Below are positions 15,594-22,499 of a stretch of 22,586 bases of DNA, one piece after another. Location: assembly GCA_964398655.1 (NCBI GenBank), contig CAYNNG010000026.1, positions 1 to 22,586 of the forward strand, read 5' to 3'. The number at the start of each line of letters is the position of its first letter. The stretch's first letter is position 1. The position numbers were made by a program, and so were the translations under genes. This stretch comes from SFFI01 sp964398655. GTDB taxonomy: Bacteria; Bacillota; Clostridia; Saccharofermentanales; DTU023. The notes beneath the pieces were generated by a model. That model did no database searches and was not told the origin of the DNA. It worked only from the letters and a program-made list of their open reading frames with translations.

Positions 15594-16172
15594 TTAAAGA
15601 GGACAAAACAAGGCTATATATTGATTCAAGAACCGGTATAAGTATGAAGCGACTCCAAAAAATCGGCGCTTCTCAAAACGGCCAGGACTCACAGGGAGAA
15701 ATCTCGAATCGTCCTTAATAAAAAATAGAAAGGACATTCTGTCATATTTTCCGCCAAACACTCTTACTGCATTTTCAAATACCTCCGCCTCACTGCAAAG
15801 TGGATTGCAATAAATGTCGTAAAGCGCTCGCTCCGCCTGGGGACGATATTCTTGATGATGTGGATTGAGACGATTCTCAAAATCGGTTATTTGATAATGG
15901 TTGACAAGATTTCCTGCATTTCTCATGGCTCGAATTGCGTGCCTAGAAACAAATCCATCTCCAGGGCAGTGTTCATTCCATTTATCAGTTTTGAGTTCTT
16001 GACGCGCTTTCTCCGCATCGCGAGATTTATAGCCCTCTTCACGTCCGAGAAAACCATTAATATCACGGAAACTAATGGGGCCTATCTGTCCATCCGCGTC
16101 ATTTATAAAGGCCTTAAACTTTGCTAACTGCTTTAGTAGTAATAGGGTATTTGTTTCATTTAAGTCTTCCAT
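15594..16172 (-). CDS. Uncharacterised protein with SFLFFIKDDSRFLPVSP motif, possibly truncated
   Basis: The 192-aa product has no named family I can assign. It has a helical N-terminus (NETNTLLLLKQLAKFKAFI), a middle AEKARQELKTDKWNEHCPG followed by RHAIRAMRNAGNLVNHYQI, and a C-terminal block VFGGKYDRMSFLFFIKDDSR. The last block recalls a segment seen before HNH-type or other nuclease regions in proteins that are longer than this one, so the C-terminal tail (GRFEKRRFFGVASYLYRFLN) may mark a truncation. AGGGGAA lies 6 bases before the ATG, so the start is good. Function not proposed. Confidence 0.5.
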   Translation of the reverse strand: MEDLNETNTLLLLKQLAKFKAFINDADGQIGPISFRDINGFLGREEGYKSRDAEKARQELKTDKWNEHCPGDGFVSRHAIRAMRNAGNLVNHYQITDFENRLNPHHQEYRPQAERALYDIYCNPLCSEAEVFENAVRVFGGKYDRMSFLFFIKDDSRFLPVSPGRFEKRRFFGVASYLYRFLNQYIALFCPL

Positions 16173-16387
16173 AAAATTTCCCCTAAATGCTATGTTCGAG
16201 AATTATTGGGAGAAATCGATGAGCTAGGAGTTTATACCTTGCATTCTAATAAAAGCTACACAGCCCAATTCCTCCGAACTGTGGAAGCCTACAGAGTAAT
16301 AAAAATCCTTGGTCTTCTCCGTATTGTCGGTCAGGAGCTCCATTTGGTAAACATCTTAATATATTTCCACGGTTTGTCTCTAATTGC

Positions 16388-16951
16388 TTATCTCAGTTTA
16401 AATCCGTCCTTAAACGCCTCACCTACTCTGCCGCCAATTTTGTAATAGCCACGGGTATAAGGATCGAAAGCTATTGCTTGCAGGGCATCTATGTCGACTT
16501 TTCCGTTTTTGAGGCAGAATTCTTCCACGGAAGTCCGGAGCACCTTTCCGATAACACCAATACCGGTAGCATCACTTTGATACTCGACAAATTGACACTC
16601 GATGGCAATGGGCAGCTCGTTGATAATGGGTGCGTATACAAGTTCAGACTTAGCATAAGTCATAGCAGATTTGGCAAATTTCTCCGGATCTTTCTTGCCG
16701 CTGACGACACCAAACCAATCAGCTTCAACCACGTGCTTGGTGTCAGCGATATGGACCACAAAGCCTTTACGCGCTTTGATATTTTCTACGGTTTTATGTG
16801 TTTCTGAGAGATTTAAGGCCACCATATCCATTCCCAGCATGGTGCCCTAGGCAGCATTCATCACATCAACTGTTCCATCTTCATTAAAAGTTGAAATAAG
16901 CAGTACTGGCATAGGGAAAATTGCCGCTGTAGTCTCAATTTGTTGTTTCAT
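16388..16951 (-). pseudogene. Flavin reductase family protein with one amber codon
   Basis: A perfect AAAGGAGG precedes the ATG at 16951. The frame reads MKQQIETTAAIFPMPVLLIS, then DVMNAA, then TAG at codon 35 (16847-16849), then GTMLGMDMVALNLSETHKTV to a normal end, 187 codons in all. The stop falls where relatives have the FMN-site tryptophan (NAAWG), so TGG to TAG is a single-base change. The rest, including KTVENIKARKGFVVHIAD and the C-terminal beta sheet, shows no further damage. The family reduces flavins or binds FMN. An internal ATG at 16840 could give a 150-aa fragment lacking the first strands. A recent lesion, or a sequencing error, are both possible. Confidence 0.8.
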
Positions 16952-17046
16952 AAAAACCTCCTTTGTGTTTTATGTAACTTCTCAGTTCCATTGATATCGA
17001 TGACTATATTATAACTTTTAGTCTATTTCTCTAGTTCCGCTTTTAG

Positions 17047-17199
17047 CTATAATATTTTAGCCTCTAATTGAGTAATAACTAATTTGAAATCTTCATCTGA
17101 CTTACCCGTGGGATCCTCTAAATTCCAGTTAGCGTCAAATGCTCGTCCGATAAATGGGCACCCCACATTGCAGCCCATTGAGATCGCAATACTCGCAAC
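17047..17199 (-). pseudogene. C-terminal remnant of an arsenate reductase / low-molecular-weight phosphatase-like protein
   Basis: A minus-strand frame of 50 codons reads VASIAISMGCNVGCPFIGRA, then DANWNLEDPTGKSDEDFKL and ends QLEAKIL with a stop at 17047-17049. It matches the tail of thioredoxin-coupled ArsC-type proteins (a MGC...CP block followed by W.LEDPTG). A TAA at 17200-17202 closes the frame, and the N-terminal phosphatase loop (C-x5-R) is absent, so only the last third survives. Confidence 0.65.
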
Positions 17200-17285
17200 T
17201 TAAAAATATGCCTGCATATTCTTAACTTTCCCATAACATCCTTAGTTTATATTACTAACTGTATCTCGAGGTTTAGGGGGCAAGT

Positions 17286-18333
17286 ATGCCATTCGGTAAG
17301 GTAACCAGAGAATTTGACCATCTACAATATATTCCTGTTATACAAAGGATGTATGACACCAATAGCCTGGAGGAAATAAAGCAATATGCCGGTTTTTCTC
17401 AGCACGAGCGTTTTCGCCAGGAATTAGCAACACTGAGCAGCTTTGGCCTGCATAAGCAGCTAGAAGTGAAGATCGAGCGGTCACAAGGTGAACCTTCCGC
17501 CGCCCGGAAGTTTTCTGACGGTAAAGTAGATACGATATTTTCTGTCGCTAACGCCAAAATTAAGGAAACCTATCGAGATTCGCATAATAAAAAACGCTAC
17601 CGCCGGAAGATTAGAAACGCCTTTGTGGAAAGCACGGTGGTTAAAAGCAATAAAGCTTTGTCATATGATGACCAGAACCCTCCCCACTGTATGAATTGCG
17701 GCGCAACTCTTGAGGCAGAGGGCGAAAATTTTTCTTGCCCCTATTGCGGCAGCCATTATCAAGCCGAAGCCTATAAGTACCTGCTGACCAGGTTTTTTAT
17801 AGAAAAAGTTTTCAAGGGCATCCGCTATTTCTGGCTTCTAATGCTGGTCCTCTCAATACCGGCAATCTTAACCGCCAGCAAGGTTATCACGGAAGAGCAG
17901 TGGCAACACTACGAGCTTTACTTTGTTTACTTGATTGGCACGCCTCTAGTCGCCTTATTTTTCTATGGCTTGTTCAAAGGCTTTAAGGATTTTTTTCGTC
18001 ACCGCTCTGTCCAAAGGAAAGTTCGCCTGNNNNNNNNNNNNNNNNNNNNNNNNNNNNNNNNNNNNNNNNNNNNNNNNNNNNNNNNNNNNNNNNNNNNNNN
18101 NNNNNNNNNNNNNNNNNNNNNNNNNNNNNGTTCGCCTGAAAGATAAGCACAAAAAATTCACCCTGCGCCTGGCCCGGGTTTATGGAACCCTAACTCCGGT
18201 GCATTACTCCCCGGATCAATTTACCTGTAAGAATTGCGGCAGTCATCAGATGACAGAGCAGGAAGGAATGCAGGTCTGCAGCTATTGCCACGCCGAAATT
18301 CCCATGGAAAGCCTGGATTGGGTCTTGTGCTAG
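17286..18333 (+). CDS. Membrane protein with two zinc ribbons (Tim44-like), interrupted by an assembly gap
   Basis: The gene starts at an ATG 6 bases after AGGGGG and runs into 100 Ns. The last nine bases before the gap (GTTCGCCTG) are identical to the first nine after it. Merging them gives one frame of 312 codons ending at 18333. Seen in order: a soluble region of about 130 residues, a first zinc ribbon (Cys135, Cys138, Cys151, Cys154), two membrane helices near 176-195 and 208-230, a basic stretch KGFKDFFRHRSVQRKVRL continuing KDKHKKFTLRLARVYG, and a second ribbon (CKNC and CSYC) before the C-terminus DWVLC. The soluble part loosely resembles Tim44-like domains of clostridial zinc-ribbon proteins. 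Function unknown. Confidence 0.68.
18030..18129. other. Assembly gap of exactly 100 Ns
   Basis: The run is 100 bases long, the conventional size for a gap of unknown length. Identical 9-base ends on both sides indicate a 9-base contig overlap instead of missing sequence. Confidence 0.95.
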
Positions 18334-18864
18334 TGCAGAACCAGACTGTCTGACCTTTATGTCCTTGCGTTTAGTTGAGAGTATATTTTGTGCACTCCAG
18401 TCCGGGGAAGTCTTCCCAAATACCGGTCTCCCCTCCTAGTAAATCCAACTTCTCGAAATTTCTGTAGAGTTTGCAAGTTTTGCAGGTTACGGTTGAGCTT
18501 CCAGCAGTATTAGCGGAGATTCAAGCATGATAAGCCACGTTTTATGCATGCAACCCCCATTAACGAACGAATAAATGTATAAAACTTTGAGGTGTCTTCA
18601 TACCGGTTGATCGCCCACCCTGCAGAAGCTGCAAACTTTCAAGAAAAACCCAGAAGTTGGAGTATGGATGAGCATTTAACGAGACAAAACCAGCCAGTCC
18701 GCTTTCGTCAGCAGGTTTATCTGCTTTTCCTTGGTCTCTCCCAGCTGTGGTAGGGGAACTTCCTCCGTTGTCCATTGATACATGAAACCCAGTTTTTCCT
18801 GCACTGCGAGTTATAAGAATAAAGCGATTCTTTCTGTCAAATCTAGGCTTGACAAGAGTTCTTA
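18334..18864. other. Non-coding stretch with weak repeat similarity
   Basis: About 530 bases carry no supportable gene. TTTTGCAGGTTACGG at 18478-18492 and GCAGAAGCTGCAAACTTT near 18623 are further weak members of the dispersed TTTGCAG family. A 71-codon minus-strand frame at 18560-18775 has no ribosome binding site and no recognisable domain. Confidence 0.5.
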
Positions 18865-18867
18865 GCT

Positions 18868-18929
18868 AAAAAGTAAGAGGATAACCAAATCGCCTGGACC
18901 AGCTGGCCCAGGAAGGTATCACCCTCTTA
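18868..18929 (-). terminator. Nested hairpin terminator of the toxin-antitoxin operon
   Basis: On the minus strand an outer arm TAAGAGGGTGATACC pairs imperfectly with GGTTATCCTCTTA, enclosing a near-perfect 20-base palindrome around CCAGCTGG (18892-18911). The structure is followed by CTTTTTAG. The outer arm overlaps the toxin stop codon at 18927-18929. Confidence 0.55.
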
Positions 18930-19193
18930 TATGTCTAGTATAGCATTGCAAGATGTTTCAGCTAGGAGAAATTTCTGTAAATCAGGAGCCAAAAACACTG
19001 TCTGCGAATGCCAATAACGCCTGCTTCCGATACATTCTATACGTCTTAATTCATGGTCACGGTATTTCTCATCAAGCACCTTACCCTGACGTAAAGTGTC
19101 GATGACTTCTTCCAGAAGAGAAAGATCTTTACCACGCTTCTTCATAAGCTTATAGCTTTTTTTATAAGCTGTGGTGAATTTGACCGTCAGCAT
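18927..19193 (-). pseudogene. YafQ/RelE-type toxin, apparently frameshifted in its C-terminal third
   Basis: YafQ-type toxins are ribosome-dependent mRNA endonucleases. The N-terminal 45 residues are textbook: MLTVKFTTAYKKSYKLMKKR, LLEEVIDTLRQGKVLDEKYR, DHEL. After that the open frame (IGSRRYWHSQTVFLAPDLQK) does not match, while a neighbouring frame from about 19010 reads IRRQCFWLLIYRNF, corresponding to the family strand (H.RPDWLLIY). A one-base indel near the WH/IRR position explains this. The resulting 88-aa protein would lack the correct catalytic C-terminus. The start abuts the antitoxin stop (TAG then ATG). An alternative is a divergent toxin with an unusual tail. Confidence 0.6.
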
Positions 19194-19466
19194 CTATTCT
19201 TCGAGAGCTTTTCTGAGTTCGTCCATATTGGTATATCCCGGAATGTCAGGATCACGGGAAATGGACTTAGCCTCCATCATTGCGTCCATCACCTTGTGAG
19301 AATACTGCGGAATTTCTACGTTAAAAGGAAGTCCTCCTCGCAGGATACACTGACGCAGAAAAATATTAACCGCTCCGGACATGTCCATCCCAAGCTCTCC
19401 AAAGAGTTCGCTAGCCTGTTTTTTTACATCCGCGTCAATGCGGATTTGGGTAGGAACAGTAGCCAT
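19194..19466 (-). CDS. RelB/DinJ-family antitoxin
   Basis: The start is taken at the ATG at 19466 (MATVPTQIRIDADVKKQASE) because AAAAGAGA lies just upstream; an ATG at 19484 would add six residues. The N-terminal ribbon-helix-helix (TQIRIDADVKKQASELFGEL) binds DNA, and GMDMSGAVNIFLRQCI is the second helix and core. The tail VMDAMMEAKSISRDPDIPG and TNMDELRKALEE would wrap the toxin. The 90-aa length fits. The gene is directly upstream of the toxin, as usual. The antitoxin looks intact although the toxin does not. Confidence 0.85.
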   Translation of the reverse strand: MATVPTQIRIDADVKKQASELFGELGMDMSGAVNIFLRQCILRGGLPFNVEIPQYSHKVMDAMMEAKSISRDPDIPGYTNMDELRKALEE

Positions 19467-19489
19467 ATGATCATCTCTTTTCATCGCTG

Positions 19490-19518
19490 GTTGTAATACT
19501 AACGCTTTACAATGTCAA
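19490..19518 (-). promoter_or_regulatory. Putative promoter of the toxin-antitoxin operon
   Basis: On the minus strand TTGACA (19513-19518) is followed after 17 bases by TACAAC (19490-19495), a consensus -35 with a 4/6 -10, about 25 bases before the antitoxin start. Confidence 0.5.
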
Positions 19519-19756
19519 TCAAAATAATAAGTAAAACGCTCATCATGCACGGCAAGGATTTTATTATCATATTTGATTATCCTGGGGTTTTCTGTCAGAG
19601 CGAATTCTTGACAGCAAAACCAGCGTCTCAACATGAGACGAGTTGACTTTATGAATGTCAAATACCACTTTTTAGTCTTTCCCTGTTTGACCAAACATAT
19701 CAAAGGCATTTTTCTCGTTTGTGGGAACATATCACTCCCACAAAAACTGGAATCTG

Positions 19757-20108
19757 TTAATCTGTAAGCAAACGTCCATTGTAGTTCCATTCGCCATACA
19801 TAATCCCTGACTTGGTGTTATCTAAAAGTTTTTGTAAGCGACTTTGGAACAGTTCTGGTTGCTTTTTCTTAATCTGGATTGTATCAATTCTCACACTCTG
19901 ATAGAGCGACGGAAATTTTTGAAAGTTCTCCCAAATTTCAGTATCTCTCTGTAATGCGTCTAAAACCACTTTATCAATAGCGAATCCTTTTTCAGACATA
20001 TCCGGCAAAACTGCTCTGCCAGCATCCGCATTCTTTATTATGATTTTCCTGTAACCATTGACGTAACTCATCACGATTTTTTGCTGATAATAAGTTCTTA
20101 AAATCCAT
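19757..20108 (-). pseudogene. YdeI/OmpD-associated family protein with internal deletion and frameshift
   Basis: The N-terminal part from ATG at 20108 reads MDFKNLLSAKNRDELRQWLQ, ENHNKECGCW. At about 20045 the sequence changes frame and jumps to DAGRAVLPDMSEKGFAIDKV, LQRDTEIWENFQKFPSLYQS, RIDTIQIKKKQPELFQSRLQ and MYGEWNYNGRLLTD, the normal C-terminal half. The central segment expected in relatives (the ALCFGWIDS region, roughly 100 residues) is absent. The ATG has no ribosome binding site because it is joined directly to a peptidase fragment. The family is linked to bacteriocin protection by name only; function here is lost. Confidence 0.72.
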
Positions 20109-20504
20109 TATAATGACCGGATTACCATTCCTTATCTCATATTTCAAAGCATTCATGTTCCCTCTGCAGTATATCACTTCAAAGCCATAACTCCTTAATA
20201 AATCTTTTAATCCTTTTGGATACACATATCCGCTTTTCATTTTCTCCTGAATAATTGGATAAAGTTCTCCCCCCACAGCTGTAATTCTATAATTTCTGAG
20301 AATTTATGCTGCCGCATATGTAGAGCATTGATGTTCCGTCTGTATATCTATTCTGTTCTTCTTTGAAAGGATTATCCTTTTCTCCCATACTTTAGGCGCA
20401 TAAGAAAAACACACCATCCCCATCAGGTAAATGTCCACTATCATGGTAATAATCAGATAGTTTGCAATGCTAAAGCATATCATATATATTGCAATTCTCA
20501 TCAT
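20109..20504 (-). pseudogene. C39-like cysteine peptidase with an ochre codon and lost 3' end
   Basis: The gene starts at an ATG (20504) after AGGGAAAAT. Residues 5-33 form a membrane anchor (IAIYMICFSIANYLIITMIV). TEHQCSTYAAA carries the presumed catalytic Cys60. TAA at 20304-20306 (codon 67) then interrupts the frame where relatives have tyrosine. The same frame continues ILRNYRITAVGGELYPIIQE and YPKGLKDLLRSYGFEVIYCR to NGNPVII, where it is joined in frame to the YdeI start. The part that should carry the catalytic histidine is missing. Such proteins are membrane-anchored papain-like peptidases of uncertain substrate. Confidence 0.68.
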
Positions 20505-20511
20505 ATTTTCC

Positions 20512-20967
20512 CTATCTATAATGACATGTCCGAAATTTACCTTCTATCCAGAAAGTTGCTTCCAATGTATGAAATTTCAAAAGTCGAAATTTAGGATCAT
20601 CAATTCCTTTGCTGAAAAATTTTCTTTCCGACTCCTGAAATACTTTTTTTTTAAACTCTCTGTCCTCAATAAATTCAACTTCACCTATCAATGTGACACT
20701 GTCCGATCCCTTGAAATAGCAGACACTTGCCTTTTTATTATTCTCAAAGTGAGTAGCTTTACCGTTAAGCTTAGAACGTTTTGATGTTACAAAATAAATA
20801 TCTGTAAAACTATCATTCTTTGCCTTTGACATCAGACAGGTTCTTGGATAACCCTTTTCATTGACAGATGTTAACGTCACAACTTCACAGCTATTCAGTA
20901 ATTCCTCTGCTTTTCCCTCAATCTCACTTATTCTTTCTTTTTGAATTTCGCTTGCCTTTTTCTCCAT
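20512..20967 (-). CDS. Pyridoxamine 5'-phosphate oxidase-fold (general stress protein 26-like) protein
   Basis: The 151-aa protein has the split-barrel flavin-binding pattern of small PNPOx-like proteins: AEELLNSCEVVTLTSVNEKG, YPRTCLMSKAKND, DIYFVTSKRSKLNGKATHFE, ASVCYFKGSDSVTLIGEVEF and LLKFHTLEATFWI. These proteins bind FMN, F420 or haem; the cofactor and substrate are not predictable here. GAGGAGG lies about 12 bases before the ATG, a longer than usual distance. It is one of the few undamaged genes in the AT-rich block. Confidence 0.8.
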   Translation of the reverse strand: MEKKASEIQKERISEIEGKAEELLNSCEVVTLTSVNEKGYPRTCLMSKAKNDSFTDIYFVTSKRSKLNGKATHFENNKKASVCYFKGSDSVTLIGEVEFIEDREFKKKVFQESERKFFSKGIDDPKFRLLKFHTLEATFWIEGKFRTCHYR

Positions 20968-20996
20968 AAACTACTAGTCCTCCTCAAATCCACATT

Positions 20997-21365
20997 TCAC
21001 TGCAAATAAATATGTATGTCCTGAATTTGTGATTGATATTGAATCCTAAAATGTATCCATCCACCATCATTACAAGGATACTTATAATCGATCAATTTCT
21101 TTATTTCAACTTCCATTTTGTCATATATCTCGGCAAATTGCTTATTGGATAATCTCAGCATAAGAGTAAAGGCTTCTATTTCAGGAAATAATTGGTATAT
21201 CAGCTTTTGTCCTTTTCTATGTGTAATTGCCTAGCCATAATGCTTTCCATATGGAAATGTGATTTTTGACTCGTCTGTACACGTTCAGCAAGCCATATAT
21301 CCGCAATACAGTTCCACATTCTGCCTTTCAGGCACTTCCCATTTATTGAGCATTCTTTCATACAT
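20997..21365 (-). pseudogene. DUF3788 family protein with two stop codons
   Basis: A single frame from ATG at 21365 to TGA at 20997 reads MYERMLNKWEVPERQNVELY, then TGA at 21285-21287 (codon 27), DESKITFPYGKHYG, then TAG at 21231-21233 (codon 45), AITHRKGQKLIYQLFPEIEA, FTLMLRLSNKQFAEIYDKME and DGGWIHFRIQYQSQIQD. The length (122 aa) and the W-x-I-x-x-RKG-KL pattern fit DUF3788, of unknown function. At least the second stop replaces the tryptophan expected before the RKG strand. No frameshift is needed, so damage is limited to substitutions. Confidence 0.72.
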
Positions 21366-21376
21366 CCGGCTATTTC

Positions 21377-22042
21377 TCACTTTCCTTTAGTTCGTAATTT
21401 ATTCTCTATTCGAAGACTTGCCTCCACATGCATAATCCAATGTCTGGAAAAAGGCATCTGTACCAAACCTCCGACATCTTTATCACACCAATAATCAATC
21501 AGCCAGTATGCCCGTTCATCCGGGTTTACCACTTCTAAATTGCGCAGTCTGTTCTTATCTTTCTCGTCAAATTTCCGCTTCATATCGCGAAATGTTAGAT
21601 TCTTCAATAAATCATTTGTACTTTTATGAACCTGCTCTATGTATTGATATAGCTGATCTGAATCAAGCTTCTTAGAAAAATCCACGAGTTGCTGCCCCTG
21701 AAGTTCATTCCCTGTTGTAATAATTGGTGATTTCGTATGTTCCCGGTAATCGTAAAGAAAGAAAATCTCCTCATCACTTTGAATCAGAGAATGAGCCACA
21801 ATATCCTCTATCCGAAAAATATGCCACAGAGAATATGCGATAGTTTTGCTATGATACCCATTTGTTTTCGGAAAAGGCATCCTGCTAAAATCTTCCATAG
21901 AAAGCTCCCGTTTCATACGAAGTATCTCGTCCATCATCTTTCCACGAAGATCAATCAGCGTATCAATCCCACTCGGAAATGTCTGTTCCTTTCGCAGATG
22001 CTCCTGCATACGCTTATTTAATTCCGACCATTCCTTATTCAT
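21377..22042 (-). CDS. DinB-like four-helix-bundle protein
   Basis: The 221-aa protein resembles the DinB/YfiT superfamily, metal-binding bundles often involved in thiol transfer or stress. Visible features are an N-terminal helix, FPKTNGYHSKTIAYSLWHIF with RIEDIVAH (His of the first site), a central helix DSDQLYQYIEQVHKSTNDLL, and the C-terminal block FSRHWIMHVEASLRIENKL with two further histidines. YWCDKDVGGLVQM is a distinctive subfamily phrase. GGATAGGAC precedes the ATG. It lies 3 bases after the acetyltransferase stop and 11 before the DUF3788 start, so these genes were once one operon. Confidence 0.72.
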   Translation of the reverse strand: MNKEWSELNKRMQEHLRKEQTFPSGIDTLIDLRGKMMDEILRMKRELSMEDFSRMPFPKTNGYHSKTIAYSLWHIFRIEDIVAHSLIQSDEEIFFLYDYREHTKSPIITTGNELQGQQLVDFSKKLDSDQLYQYIEQVHKSTNDLLKNLTFRDMKRKFDEKDKNRLRNLEVVNPDERAYWLIDYWCDKDVGGLVQMPFSRHWIMHVEASLRIENKLRTKGK

Positions 22043-22045
22043 GTC

Positions 22046-22499
22046 CTATCCCAGCACTTTCTGATAATATACGGATGCCTCATCCTGATACATTTCCTCA
22101 TATCCACACTTCGGATAAAAAGAATTCGTCCTTTGGTTCGAGACCGAAGTTTCCAATCGAAGGATATGGTTTTCGACATCTACTTTTTCAATTTGCTGCA
22201 TGATTTCTTTCCCATATCCTTTGCGATATTGTAAAGCCTCAACAAAGATCCGTCCTACACACAATATCCGCATCTTTCTCATCCTCAAACCTAATAGCCC
22301 CACCAACAATGGCTTCATCCTTCATAGGTACATATAAATTTCCATTTTTACACATCTGTCTATGCCATTTCATACAATCATAATCTGGTGGACCCCCAAC
22401 TTCACTTGCTCCAACCTCAATATCTGTATCAAATGCAGCTTTTGAAATTTTTACAAGTCTCTTAATCTGATTAAAATTAGCTTTCTTAAATATCACCAT
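22046..22499 (-). pseudogene. GNAT-family N-acetyltransferase split by a frameshift
   Basis: The first frame (ATG at 22499, AAGGGAAG upstream) reads MVIFKKANFNQIKRLVKISK to GAIRFEDEKDADI and then ends out of frame at 22239. The second frame continues VGRIFVEALQYRKGYGKEIM, with the acetyl-CoA loop Q-Y-R-K-G-Y-G-K, and ends NSFYPKCGYEEMYQDEASVY and YYQKVLG at 22046. Joining the frames at 22253-22265, in a GTGTGT run, gives a normal GNAT protein of about 150 aa. A one-base indel by slippage, or a sequencing error, explains the break. Substrate is unknown. Confidence 0.78.

Noticed and set aside
18560..18775. A 71-codon minus-strand frame in the stretch before the toxin-antitoxin operon
   Set aside because: No ribosome binding site, no recognisable domain and composition like non-coding DNA; not supportable as a gene.
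19515..19790. A 91-codon minus-strand frame after the YdeI-like remnant
   Set aside because: It starts inside the YdeI C-terminus without a ribosome binding site and resembles no family; it also contains the promoter of the antitoxin gene at its end. A short hairpin (CGTCTCAACATGAGACG at 19624-19640) lies in it, of unclear role.
4429..21365. Alternative genetic code or stop-codon recoding
   Set aside because: TAA, TAG and TGA all appear as premature stops while the same codons end intact genes normally, and frameshifts and deletions accompany them.
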